Assembly (NCBI GenBank): GCA_014706295.1
Contig: JACSVZ010000011.1
Location: forward strand, 2,130,663 to 2,194,662
Length of the DNA stretch: 64,000 nucleotides
Reading direction: 5' to 3'
Source of the DNA: Lycocorax pyrrhopterus obiensis
Lineage: Eukaryota; Chordata; Aves; Passeriformes; Paradisaeidae
Shown in pieces: positions 12,809 to 25,285 of this stretch. The position numbers were made by a program, and so were the translations under genes. The notes under the pieces were generated by a model. The model did no database searches. It was given only the letters and a program-made list of their open reading frames with translations, and had not been told where the DNA came from. Within the stretch, counting starts at the first letter, position 1; every line of letters begins with the position of its first letter.

Positions 12809-15800
12809 CCAAGTGAATTGGCTTCTCTGTGCTGAGCCCCTCTATCCTCGTGTCACCGTCTGGTAAGTGTTATTTATTAATTACACTGACAGTGGCAGTG
12901 AAGGTGATAGCTGGGGTTTTTTCAGGTTGAAACGTGACACCTATCCTGGTTTGCCATGCACAGAAACTGATTCCCACGTACCACGCTCTCAAATCTTATC
13001 TAAGGCTCTCAGATCCCGTAGCCAGTACAGGCATTTCAGTGACAAGAAATATAAACGTCCAGTAATTGATTTAACTTTGTGTAACATACAAATGAAGCTC
13101 TTCAAAGGGAGCAAAACAGGCGCAGCAGAGCAGTTGAATCAAAAGCCACTTCTGTATTTGGCTGCCCCTGAGGAAAACGAAGGGGAGGTTCCCAGAGCTC
13201 CTGAGTCAGCAGGGAGCCTGGAACTGTTGTTTCCATGAACCTGAGAGCTGCTGGTGGCTGCTGCCCATCAGTGATCAGGATTCTGTGGTTTGAAGACCTT
13301 GCCTTGGTGAATTTTGCATTAGTCTGGCCTGCAATAGAAGGAGAAATCCAGGCAGCTGCTACAGAGTAGGGTGCTTTGGAAAGCAAGCCCTTCCTCAAGC
13401 GCAGTTCTCAACACTGAAATGTTTTAGGCTATTATTAGGATGTTAAAATAAATAGAGTTAAACCAATCTTTCTTTTGAGCAGTCTCAGTGTGTACAGGTT
13501 ATACTCCTGCTGTGGCTCTGATGATGAAGTCCTTTGATGGCACAGTCTGCAGGATTATTTGCCCTCCTACAGACCTGTCACTACTAATTTGGAGTGTAAG
13601 TGTGGCAGGACAGATGCTTCATTTCTCTCCAGCTAAACCAGGAAGCACAGGTGGATTCTTGGATCCTTGGCTTGTCTGTGTGCCTTACGTTCCTGCTGTG
13701 GATTTTAGAGTTTAGGGTTTGTATTTTTGGTTTAAAGTACTGGGTTTCCTCTTCTAAAATACTTTGAATACTTACTCATAGCTACTGTTTTAACGCTGAA
13801 ATGAAGCTGTGATTCTGAGGAGGCAAAGATCAGAAACTGCCCTGTGCTCCTGTTCCAAGGGTGATGCTGAGAGCTGCAGGGGCAGGGCTTGATGGTCCAG
13901 GAGGTGCTGCATGGAGCCCTGGGGCTGAGGGACAAGGAGGCTGAATGCAGAAAGGGTCCCAGCCCGTGAGAGGGGAACGCAGTGCTCGGACTGACAGCTC
14001 TGGCTCTGTGAACAGGCTCTGGCTGCTCCCTTGATCCTGGAACTTGGCTTGCTGGGAGAAGAATCGAGATTATTCAGTCAGACTCAAAGTCAGAAGGGGG
14101 AAGCATTAGGTTCACTTTGGCCTTTTGTAAGAAAACCTAAATGCCAGTGATGAACCATCTTGCTGCTTTTCATCATTTGTTTTAAAAAAATGCACAGCTT
14201 TTGGACATGAGTCTCCCATTTTAGAGGCAAATTCTCTGCAGGCGTAAACTTGTTCACCTCAGTGAAGAGGTGCCAACCCTCCCAGTGACCTTCTAGCCTC
14301 TGCCAGTATTTCAGTGCTTTACCCCGTGAAAGGCAAGGGCACTGTCCTGCTAGTCCCTCTGGCATCCTAAAATTTCAGTCCTATCCCTTGTCAGCCTTGC
14401 TTTTCTCTGGTGAGTTCAGTAGGGGGTTTACCCTGAGTTGAAGAGTTTGTGCTGAGTGGGGCTCGGGGAGGCTCATTTTCCTTCAAAGCTTGCAAACCTC
14501 TTTTTTCAATACTGTTAATGATTGTTAATAGGTCTCTCAAAGAATCAACTTACAGAACCTACTTTAAAACTTTTTTTTATGCTTTTAACTGATTATAAGA
14601 TTGTTTTCAAAGTGCAAGCTGCGCTGTGTCCTGGTGGCTCAGGTTCCCAAAACGAACGAGCACTTGGCTTTGATTTACTGCTGTGCTTCTCAAACATGTT
14701 CAAAGCAGACAGCGCACGTCGCTCTGTCAGCTGCTGGTCTGAGCTGTTGTTTGTTTTGCTGAACTCCCCTTCTATTGCATAATTGCATTTGCCAGGTGGA
14801 AGTGAGAGCTGTCTTTTTGAAATCATAATTAATAGTGTCTTGGGAGTTTCCTCCGACTAAATCCTGCTCCAGTTTGTTCATCTCTGCGCACCCAGTGCAC
14901 ATCAGTCACCCTCCCACAGCAGCTTTCAAGGTTAGCAGCCTGCACGCCCAAGGATAGATGGCCTACTTAGTTATTAAACAAAATTACTTTCGGTGAGTGA
15001 CAATAGATTCAGCGATGCTGGGGCTTCTGGAGAGGGGGGAAAATATTTTAATCAGTAAAAATAGGAGATAGTTTATACAGTGTTAGAAAACTAGAGCCAC
15101 ATATGGAAAATTATGTCTGTGAAATAATTTCTTCTCAGTCCTATTAGGATGTAAATGTGATTTAAATTAAATCAAGGAAAGTGACCAACAATTATAAAAT
15201 CCCATTTCTGAAAAATCGAGTTTAGGATTTGCACTATTTCTCTATCAGACCTTGGTGCTATCTCTGTAATAAAAGGTGAAAAGGTGACTCACGCTATTTA
15301 AAAAGGAGGTTATTGCAAATTGAAGCTGGAGCTATAATTGGGTCTCCTGCTGATGCAAGTGAGGAAAAAACAATTAGTGGAACACTCTAAGAAAAAAAGG
15401 CTAATCTCCAAAAGTGGTGGAAAATAGCAAGTTCTTTCCCTGGCATGCTGACATGGATAATGACAGGCAAGGCTCTCCTGCAGAAGTTTCCAGGCTGGAC
15501 AGCTGGACAGTGTGAGTGACTTCCCTGGCACAGGGAAAAAGGTGCTTTTTTGTGTGTGTTTGCTGTACCCCTCTGGCATTGCAAGGGTCTGTGGGTTTTA
15601 TGTGCTGTATTTGCCCATTAGCAATGTTGCCATTTTGAATTGTGCTCTGTTTTTCCCTTCGGGGGGTGTGGGAGTAGCTGAGCTGCAGCTGGCCGTGGTA
15701 CTGCAGGACACACAAGAGCATCCCCGACCTGCTGCAGTTCTCAGAAACACCTCCCCTCTCCTCACTGGATTTATCCTTCATAATTGGCCTGATATGACTG

Positions 15801-16740
15801 AGTTTTTCTAAGCTTTTGTAAGGCCTGCGTTATCAATATTGTATAGAAAATGTTCTTTCCTGAAGCCCTACATGAGCAGCAAAGGTCAGGGATGACGGCA
15901 GCTTGAAAATCCACATTTTTACTTGACCTCTCTGTGCTTAACAAGTGTTTAATTCTCTTCCTCCCTGACGGGAAGGGTGATGTGCTGGGGCTGTGACACC
16001 AAGGTGTCTCAAATTATCCCTCCTGCCTCAAACTCACTTTTGTGAAAGGCTCCAGCTCTGATTATCGCTCTTGGGGCTGACACGTCCTTTTGCTGCTGCT
16101 GTTGTTGTTTGCAGGGTGGTGGCTGGGCAGAGGGGAATCCTCACCATCCCCAGCTTCATTCTCATTTAGAACAGCATTGTTTTTGAAATACCACCTTTCC
16201 TGTGGTATGGAGCCAGTTGAAAGTTTAATATCGAATTAGTGCTTGTAGGAGTTGTCAGTGTCAGGGCCGTGTGGCAAAGCCTGCGAGGCATCTCTGTCTC
16301 CTGTCAGGGCTGGGAAATTGCTGGGATTTGACAGACAATGTGACAGCCACGTTCATCACTGGGCACACAGGGGTGGGGGCATTTCCCCCAGGATCAGGAA
16401 GCAACACCCTGTGTGAGCCCTGTGTGTCCTGTACGGAAAACAGAGCTTGCACCTTGGTGCAGGGGGGGAAAAGTGAAGCTGGAGCTCTAGGATGTGCTGT
16501 GGGAGCTTGGAATTGCCCTTCTCTGCGAGGCATTCTGTGCCTGATTTGTGAGCCCGGGATGCCTGGAGCAGGCAGGTGCAGTGAAGAGAAGCAGGAATCC
16601 CGGCGTTCCTCACTTCCATGGAAATTTCGCTTTCAGTGGGGTCAGTGCAGCCTGGCAGGACACTGCAAATGTTCAGGCATCCTTTCAGCCCCCCATGTGC
16701 CAGTTCTTTATCACCCCAGCAAGTGCTGATCCCCACACTG
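12809..16740. other. Unique non-coding sequence, nothing recognised
   Basis: No repeats of known family and no convincing exons. Frames reach about 150 codons near 16271-16729 but overlap antisense frames of similar length and carry no known domain. AT-rich segments occur around 15030-15300. Confidence 0.45.
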
Positions 16741-16744
16741 GCTC

Positions 16745-16980
16745 ATCTTAGGCAGCGCTTTGCTTCGGTGAGTTCTCTGCCCTGCAGCTGATTAATCATT
16801 GATTGCAAAGTTTGGTTTGAAAGAGAAACGCCTCCGAAAGGCATAACTCTGTGAATGTGATTTTTCTTTTTACTTTTCCCCCCTTTTCCTTTCTTTTTCA
16901 GCAATGTGAGGTAACCTGCTGGGCTGTGGGCTTGGCTCTTTTGGGCTGCATATGGTGACAAATATTAAACCAGCTTTAAA
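16745..16980. promoter_or_regulatory. Candidate conserved non-coding element (composition only)
   Basis: A block of mixed composition includes the perfect 10-bp palindrome TGATTAATCA at 16789-16798, a homeodomain-type site, followed by ATTGATTGCAAAG and a pyrimidine tract at about 16860-16900. Dense homeodomain-like motifs in a non-repetitive, non-coding block are typical of developmental enhancers. I cannot test conservation, so this is a suggestion only. Confidence 0.25.
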
Positions 16981-19900
16981 TCTGTTAATTTAGCTAATGT
17001 TGCTCTATTACAAACCTGCTGCAAGCTACCCTTTTGTCTTAGTTCCTAAGTTTCTAGTAGCTTCTTTCATGTATTTTTGGCCTTATAAATTTCAATCAGT
17101 TGGAAAAAAAAATATTAATTGGTTGTAGGTCAGTGCCACAGTTCACTGTTGCACCTCTTTCAAACAACTGCTTTCTCATTTCCTTCTCGTACACATCCTC
17201 GAATATTTCTAAAACGAGGTAGGCAACAGCCATCATATCATTGGAATAATGAACTAAAAGCTTAGATTTGTTGGGGAGCCCTTTTCATGTGATGGTTCTT
17301 CAAAACATGGGGAGTTTTTCTGGTTAAATTAGGGTTTCTGTCCATGTGTGTGCGTCCCTTCACTGTTGTGTCCTGACTTTTGCTTCAGAAACAAAATTCT
17401 TGTTTTTCTTTTTTTTGTGAAGATTCTTTACAGCAGAAATTGCCTGAGCATGATGAACAAATGAACGAGGCTTTTTATCCACTTAGTGGTTCTTGTTCAT
17501 GATGAGCTGCACAAATTGCTCTCGGAGCAGGGCAGGGCTGGGGATGCTCTGCTGAGGGGGAGCCCTGCTTGGACACCAAACTGGGGATTTGGTCCCAGGT
17601 TTTTATGTCTCATGGCTGGTTGATTTAGAGCAATTCAGAGCCTTGTTTTCCTGGAATTTCTGAAACAACTTCAAGTGCAACTGTCCCTCACAGCAATTTT
17701 TAACAACAAGCTTAAATTACTATTGTATTTAAATCAAAAAAATTTTTAGTATTATCCTAATTCCCAGAATGCAATGTAATAAGTTCCTCTTTTTTTCCTA
17801 ATCCAAAGTACATATAAAGTTAATAAAAAGATGCATTCCTACATGATCACTTAAAATGAGGATTAAACAAACATTAAACAGCACAGCACTGAAAGTAAAG
17901 ATGGTATCAAAGCTGGGTAGTGATACATTCCAGACAATGTCTCATCTTGAACTACAGAAAAACTAATAATAAAGGATCCCATAATAAATTCCATCTGAAA
18001 TAGCATTAAACCTTGCAATAAAAGGTTCTTGTGGGGTTTTCCCCATCAATAAAAACCTCAACACAGAAATCAAGTCCTTTCACTTGCCCAGGCTGGCAAA
18101 ACTCCAGCTTTTCTGCTGTTTCAGCACTGTATTTATGGAGACAATCTCATAAATAAGAAATTTCTGCATCTGTGATTCTTTTCTCTGTGTATTAGAGATG
18201 TAAAACCTGGGAGTGCTGGGAAGCAGAGCTGAGGTGTGGAATGAGTGGGAGCAAAGAGGGATGGTTGGACTTTCTGGTCTGCTCTTTACAAGACATTTTG
18301 CTGCCAGATCAGTTTTCAGCTTCTGGCTGAACTGGTCATGACACTGCTGTAGGAATTGCCCCAGCTATGGTATTAGGAATTCACCCAAGTGTTTCCCCCC
18401 AAAATGTTTTTTCCCTGGGCTTTGAAAATACAATGAATAAAATCCCAGATTCTTTCTCCATTATTCTGGATTTTTTTCTGAATTTCAGTGCGATTGGGTG
18501 CACTGCATGCTTGGAGACCCACGGAGGTGACAAAGATTGGGAGGGGAGGCGAGAGAGGGAAGGGAAATGGCATCCTGCTCATGCTCCAGTTTTGAGCAGC
18601 TGCAGCCACCCTTTGCTCACAAATTCCCCCTTTTTTCCCCTGAGCCCTTCTTTCAAGAGGATATTTTAAACCTAAAATACAAACTGGGGGTTTAAAATTC
18701 CTCTACGCCACTTTCTTAGCTTTAGTATTGGGAAATTGGCTCATAAAGAGGTTTTTCTAAGTTCACTTCTACTTAGGATCTCTGTGCCACTCTCTTGTGA
18801 ACTTGGGCTTCTGAAGGAGGTTTTTGTTAGATTTTAGGACTCCTGTGGGATAGATCAGTTTAATTTATAGTTTCTAAACTGTCCTAAAGGGAGAATGAAG
18901 TAATTATTGCTAATATTTAAAAGCTGGTGATTATATGGTATTTACAATATCTGGTATTTACAAAAAAAACCCCACCAATCCCCACCTAAACCCAAACCAA
19001 AAGCAACCTCACAGCAACACCGCTGCAGAAAGGTGCCTCAGGGCTCAGATCTGCTTCTTGCCAACCTTCAATAAGTTGAGTTGCCAAAAAGTGGTTTGAA
19101 GTTTTTGCAATAAAAACACAGCAAAGTGCCAGTTAGATGTTGTGTATTTGAACAAACATGTGGGTCAGCAGAGCTATGTGGAGACCTGAAATTCTACTTT
19201 ATAGAGATCTTTCAGGCTTTCCAAAACTCATTCCCATTCAAAACTAGAACGTGAAGGTACCATTATTTTGGGGTTTTTTTAATGGTTTAAAATTTCCCAA
19301 AATATTTGGTTTCACTTTATATAAATTCCAAACAGAAAAAAATAACAACAGAAGCAAGTCTACAATGCAACAGCTCCCTTCAGCTGTTTGCCTTCTCCTG
19401 TGTTTCTCTGGAGTGCATTTGCAGTGATATCTGTGCAATTTTATACCACATCCTATAGATAGACACGTTATTAAATCTATTGTGTAACCGAAAGCTGAGG
19501 AATCCTCTTAGAATGCTTTTACTTTAAAAGGCAAATAATGCTCTTTAGTTGTATGTACACATTGCATTAAGTGACCCCAGAGCTTGCTGACGACGTTTGA
19601 GGCGAGTTCCAACAGAGGGATTTTTTTTTTATGATTATTTTGTTTGTGATTTCAAACGTGCTGCTGAGCAATTCAGCAGCGTGCACTGAAAATGGGAAAA
19701 ATACGCTGAACGTGGTACAGATCCACACACACCTGGATGGGTGAGATATGAAAATGCCAACACGTATTTTCTGTCCTTAAAAACGGAATTACACCCTCCT
19801 TTAAGTCTTGAAATATGGTACTTCTGTCTAGATTTATGTGAGCTCTGTGGCGAAATGTAATTTTAGAACAAGACATTTCATGTTTACAAAGTCATCTCCT

Positions 19901-22395
19901 CCTGAAGTTTGAAAGATACTTTTAGTGCTCTTTTGCACTCAGGTTAAGGGGTTTAAAATGCCTTTTCAGATAGCAGTAAATAAAGTTATGAGGTCCAATC
20001 CAAGTTTTAGACCATACGATAGGAGAAAACAAGGCTAGTTAATGGAAGATGAGGTCAGGACTAATTTTATTATATTTATTATGTTTGTATCATATTTATT
20101 CTTTTCTTAAGGTGGTGTTTTTGTTAAAAACATTGAGTTGGGCATGTGGTTGATGCAGCAAGACTCTTCCTGGATAAATGTACCCCTGAGCTGTGTTCCT
20201 GCATTTCATATGTTCTGCACTGATCCTGAAGATCCTGACATCTGTCTGTGTATTTCATATCCTGCATGTGTATTTCTTTAAACAGCTTTTCTTTTGTGCC
20301 AATCCCCATTTTCAGCACAGAATAAACACTTTTCCAGGGAGTTCTGCCTGTATTTGGACTTGGAGCTCAGCTGCCATTTCTTACAGAGATGAATGGTTGC
20401 TGCTTTTGACCGATGGACACAGGGTGTCAGGTCCAAATTCACATTTTCATAGGATCAGATTAATAGTGCAACTCTTCTGGTGCTCAGCCTCATGTGAAAT
20501 CCAATCTATTTATGCTCTTTCCAATTTTCATTGTATTATTGAGAATCATATTTAGTGAGCCTGAGTAACGAGGACACTACAGGGGGAAGGTAATTCATAT
20601 TCTTCAGGGTTAAGCTCAGCTCCCTGCTCGCCTGCAGACAGAGAGGCTCTTCATAATCATAACCTGCCCGAGTGTTCCTCCAGGAACTGAGGAATTTTAT
20701 CAAAAGGGATAAATTCAGCAAGAGGACTCGTGATTGGAAAATATAACTCTATATACACACCAAAGTGCTAGTGGGATTTCCAGAGCTGGATGACCCAAAG
20801 CGCTGCCTGCAGGGTTTGTCTGGGGGCCGGGGGATGCTGTGGGAGGTGTCACAGCAGCCCTGCGTGCCCAGGGGGCTTCTGCACTGCCCTGGGCTGCAGC
20901 CCCAGCTGGGAGCAGCACCCGGCAGGTGCTGGCAGTGGGAGCCCTCCTGTCCTTGGGACGCGCTGCAGGAACGCAGAGCTGGGACAGAGAGGCTGGAAAA
21001 TATTGCTGCCATTCCGAGAGGGTTGTGCCTTGCCCAAGGACGTGTTTAGGGGCTGGGAGAGAGACAGGAAGGGAACTTGGATCTCCAGGGCTCCCACTCG
21101 GCGCTTCCATGTGAAATCACTCTTCCCTTGCCAGTGAGTGCTCAGCCTGACGTGCACAAACAATGGACTTTGTTCCTTCCACCTCCCGCGAGGCCTCCCC
21201 TGTTTGCTGCTGAATGAACCCAGAAGCTGCTGGGGCAGCAGATACCCGAATTTCAGACCAAAAATAGCTGGGCATTGAGCAGCTTTCCCCCTCGTTTGCA
21301 GGCTCTGTTATGATACTTCTCTGGAATCTACCTGTATCCCCTACAACTGTGGGGTTTTCATCCTTAGGACCCCTTTCTGGGGAGCTTTCTATTTTTCTTT
21401 TTCCTAGAGCACATGCCAGTGGTGGCACGAGGGAGACAGGGAAAACACAAGAAGAATGCAATAATTCTAAAATTTATGAAATCTCTGAGGTACAGTGTGC
21501 AAGAAAGCATGTAAGCCTTTGGCTGGGTCAAACAGTTGAAATCTGGCAGCTGTTCTACTGCTATAACTCTTCTAAGATGCTGCAGTGTGTTTATTCTAAC
21601 AGCATTTTATTACATATAAAATATATATTTCAGAGGAAACTTTTTTTTTCTCAGAAAGCTTGTAGTAAAATTACAGTTTCCTCCTCTAAGTCCAAACTGG
21701 GGGCAGGGGATAGACGGGAAAGGGAAGAATTATGATTAAGTGTTGGTTTTTTCCATAATCTGCATGTAAGATCTACTTTGAGCTCGTTATCTTGCCTTAG
21801 TTCCACTGCCTGAATCAGAGTGATGCTGCTTTGGGCTGGGTGTCAGATGGACCATTTTATGTCATCATTTGTCCAGAACAACATACAACCAATTTTTTTT
21901 CCTTGTGTGTTCATTTGCTTTCTTAATCTAATATATTTCCACTTTTTTTTTTCCCCACCAAAACTATGTGCTATAAATGTTTTATGCTTGCCCTTCCAGC
22001 TGTACCTTTTAATCTCAGGAACAGTTCCTTTATCTATTCAGGTGTGGGAACACCACTTTAAAATGCAGCTACTAACCCTGCACACAAATTCCGAGTAACT
22101 CACACCAGCTGTTTAACCTTATCACAATTTTCTTAGTCTTAGCCTATGATCTTTAATTACCTGCAGCGAGCATTTTAATTTTCTTTTTTGAAAGTGGCTT
22201 GCCCTTGTTGCCAGGAGATGATCTGGAGATGATATGAGCAGTGAGGGCTGTCCAGTGCCCAAGGGGCACTTTAGTTCCACTGATTTGGACTCGATGCTGT
22301 GCCAAGGTGTGTCATTGATGTGTCATCTGTGTTCGTCAGCAGGGAAGCACGGGGCAGCCCTGGGTTCGTGAGCACCACTGGAGAGGGACACGATG
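16981..22395. other. Unique non-coding sequence, nothing recognised
   Basis: Mostly AT-rich sequence (notably 17700-18010 and 18880-20110) plus a GC-richer island at about 20770-21130. Overlapping frames of 87-131 codons on both strands there show no known domains. No transposon family or RNA gene is recognised. Confidence 0.45.
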
Positions 22396-22826
22396 TGTTG
22401 ACACAATTAAAGAGGTGCAGAGGTTTGTTAAAGCGACTAAAGAGGGACAAGGGTTTGTTAACACAGTTAAAGGGGTGCAAGGGTTTGTTAACAAAGAAGG
22501 ACAAAGGTTTGTGAACACAACTAAAGAGGTCCAAGGGTTTGTATCACAATTAAAGACGTCCAAGGTTTGTTAACACAATAAAGAAGGACAGAGGTTTGTT
22601 AACACAACTAAAGAGGTCCAAGGGTTTGTTAGCACAATTAAAGAGGGACAAATGTTTGTTAACACAATAAAGAGGTGGAAGGGTTTGTAGCACAATTAAG
22701 AAGGACAAAGGTGTGTATCACAATCAAAGAGGTTCAAGAGTTTGTAGCACAATTAAAGAGGTTCAAGGGTTTGTTAACACAACTGAAGAGGTGCAAGGGG
22801 TTGTAGCACAACTAAAGAGGGACAAA
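22396..22826. repeat. 15-copy minisatellite, about 29-bp units
   Basis: A tandem array with approximate unit ACACAATTAAAGAGG followed by TCCAAGGGTTTGTTA. I read 15 units of 24-30 bp. The length varies because single bases are gained or lost in TTAAAG and TTTGT(T)A, and one unit (near 22492) is shortened to about 24 bp. The array opens with TGTTGACACAATT and ends with GCACAACTAAAGAGGGACAA. Length variation destroys any common reading frame, so it is non-coding. The strand shown is purine-rich. Confidence 0.95.
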
Positions 22827-24900
22827 CACCCCTGTGCTCCATTCCTTGTGCCCGTATCCCTTTGTTCAGGGTGCAGTGGCTGGTGCTGGAGAGAACCAGG
22901 CTGAGCTTGGAATCCCAGTTTTATTTTGGTGTGTGGGATGAGTTCAGCGAGCTTCCCTTGCTGAAAAGCAAGAAGAGGGAGTGTTAGAGCCTGGTTGTTG
23001 TGAGCTGTGAATATTACAGGCTTTTACAGTATCTCCAAAGAAGGTTTCCAACACCCTGTGATCCTCCGTGGTGAGATGAAGAGGCAGAGCACTCGTGTCA
23101 CTTATCTCCCACATCTCCCACCACGTTAACACTGCAGAAATACAGGCTGCTCACTGAGGAAGTTATTAACCTTTGCACGCTGGGGGAAGCAGCCACTGTA
23201 CTGCAGTCAGCTGAAATCCAAAAATTCATTTGGGTAATGTCAGCCTGGCACTTATTTTATAGCACTGAGGTTACCTCTGCAAACTTCTCATTGATAGAGA
23301 ATTCCTGGCTGGTATGAAAAGCCTGGCTCCTCCTGTCTCCTGCCACTGTGACAGCTGATCTTTTGCTTCTTTTATTCTTATTTTCATGGCAGTTGTTGGA
23401 GGGTTTTAAACACCCTCTGGTTTCCTGAGGAATATTCTCACCTCTTACGGGATGCGGGAGCAGAGGCCAGGAGCACCCTGGGAGATGCTGGATGGAGGCA
23501 ATAAGGAGCTGGATGTCCATGATAATGTATTTGTTTGCTAGGAAGTGATTTATGTATCTCCAAGGTGTTTACTTCGGGGAACTGAAGCTACCCTGCAGAA
23601 TTCCAAACAGAAGGGAAAATGGGAGTCTCTGCGAGGTTGGGTTGAGTTGGTACCAACACTTCAGTGCTACTTGATAGAGAGACAGGGCTTAGTCTGTACA
23701 GGATTGGGTCTCGGGGCGGGGGTAATATTTAAAATAGAGTATTTTTAGAAGAGAGGGATTATTGAAAAGATTTTTGCTGAAAATAATAAATTCTCACTGT
23801 CGGGAAGAGGAGACTCGTATCTTTTTCTGTCAGCTAGTTTGTATGTAGGTCTGGATATCTTTCTGGCTTAATTTAAGTTATTAATGCCTCGACTTCCCTG
23901 GAAGTGGGCTGAAATTAACATTTATTCTCAAGAACTTGCTCCTTAGACTAAGAAACAAATTGAGGTAAATTTGAATGAAGATACATGGCCTATCATCCCT
24001 GTGAACAGAAAGTCAAAATCTTACTTAACACCTTTTTTGAGAAGTGTGAGGAAATGGGGTGGAAAGGGGCTGTTTGAGGGGGTGCTGGTGGTTTATACAG
24101 ATCTGTCAGCCTCAAGCCTTGTCTCTCTGCAAAGATAAAAGTAGAAAATCATTATTTTCAGTTTCTTAAGGACTTTTTTTTTGAGGGGAGAAAATATTTT
24201 TGATCTTCAGTTGCAGTGAAGCCTCATTTGGGTGCTGGTGTCTGGGTGAAAGTTCAGGATTTACCACAAAGCAAAAAAGAACCCAATCATCGTCTTGAAG
24301 ACACGTGTTGGAAAAACACCTGTCAAGGAGAACAAAGCCTCCCCTGCTCAGTTCTGCAGTGATCACAATCTCTGCAAGAACAGCGAGTGAAGGGAGCTCT
24401 TTGGAGAGGCACAACTGCTTGGATGTGGGAATGTTGTATCACGCTGTAATTGACCTGTGGCGTTCTCAGCCTTCTGTCCAACCCTTTGGGAACTTTCTAC
24501 TCTCCTTTTAAATGCAATGAATATCTAAACCAGAAATCAGGAAGAAGGCAAACACGCCTTTCTCACAGCCCCCAGTGTATTTCTGAAATCTGTTTGCATT
24601 CGCAGAAATAGTCTGAATGAATACTGTCAAAACTATTCACGTGATTGAATGTTCCTGCCCTGGACTCGGATGTTTCAGTCTCAAGGAAGCAAATATTATT
24701 CCAAGTGTATCAAAAAAGGAAATTAAGTCTTTGAAAGTAATATTTTGCGAGTCTTTGTTAGCAGACATCATGTATCACTCCATCTCTGCCCTGCTCTAAT
24801 TGATTTGGAAGTGTTAGGCATTTAGTGAGCGTGGGCTTATCATTTACTGAGAACAATCTCCCTCCTGCTTTCTTCTCCCTGGCAGCTCAGCTCTGCCCCC
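22827..24900. other. Unique non-coding sequence, nothing recognised
   Basis: No repeat family, RNA gene or plausible exon was recognised. Frames are at most 87 codons. Confidence 0.5.
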
Positions 24901-25082
24901 AGGCCGGGCTGGAGGAGCCCAGCCCGGGTTGTGTAACACAGGGAGAGCCCCGAGCTCTGCTGCTCTGGGCTGACCTCGCCCGACCTGGAAATGCCGATCC
25001 ATCAGAGAAAACAGCGCGGCCCTGTGAGCTCAGAAACGCAGCCCTGCACCGGGGCAGAGCCGGCTGCAGCACGACGGAGCGC
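24901..25082. promoter_or_regulatory. Short CpG-rich patch
   Basis: About 14 CpG dinucleotides in about 180 bp, in a window otherwise poor in CpG, with locally high G+C. It is smaller than a normal CpG-island promoter. It adjoins an AT-rich block with paired TAATTAAT motifs. It could be a small unmethylated regulatory element or an alternative promoter. No transcript or coding frame supports a start site. Confidence 0.3.
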
Positions 25083-25104
25083 TTTCCCTGGATAATGGGT
25101 TCAC

Positions 25105-25285
25105 AGGCTGGAGCACAAACATTTTGAATGCCCTCTAATGAACAGTTGTAATTAATATGCATATGGTTATGCTTTAATAATAGCCATGTCTCATAAAAGT
25201 GCCACTCTGATATTCCTGTACAGCTTGTAGAGTAATTAATGGAGTTCAGTGTACTTGGTCTGTCATGCATTAAAAAACCCAACCA
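25105..25285. promoter_or_regulatory. Candidate homeodomain/POU-rich conserved element
   Basis: This block contains TAATTAAT twice (25149-25156 and 25233-25240) and the palindrome ATATGCATAT (25155-25164), which resembles POU/octamer-type sites. It is non-repetitive and directly follows a CpG-rich patch, a combination often seen at developmental enhancers. Evidence is motif composition only. Confidence 0.3.

Noticed and set aside
22396..22826. CRISPR-like array
   Set aside because: Units are continuous tandem repeats with no unique spacers, and the genome is a bird's.
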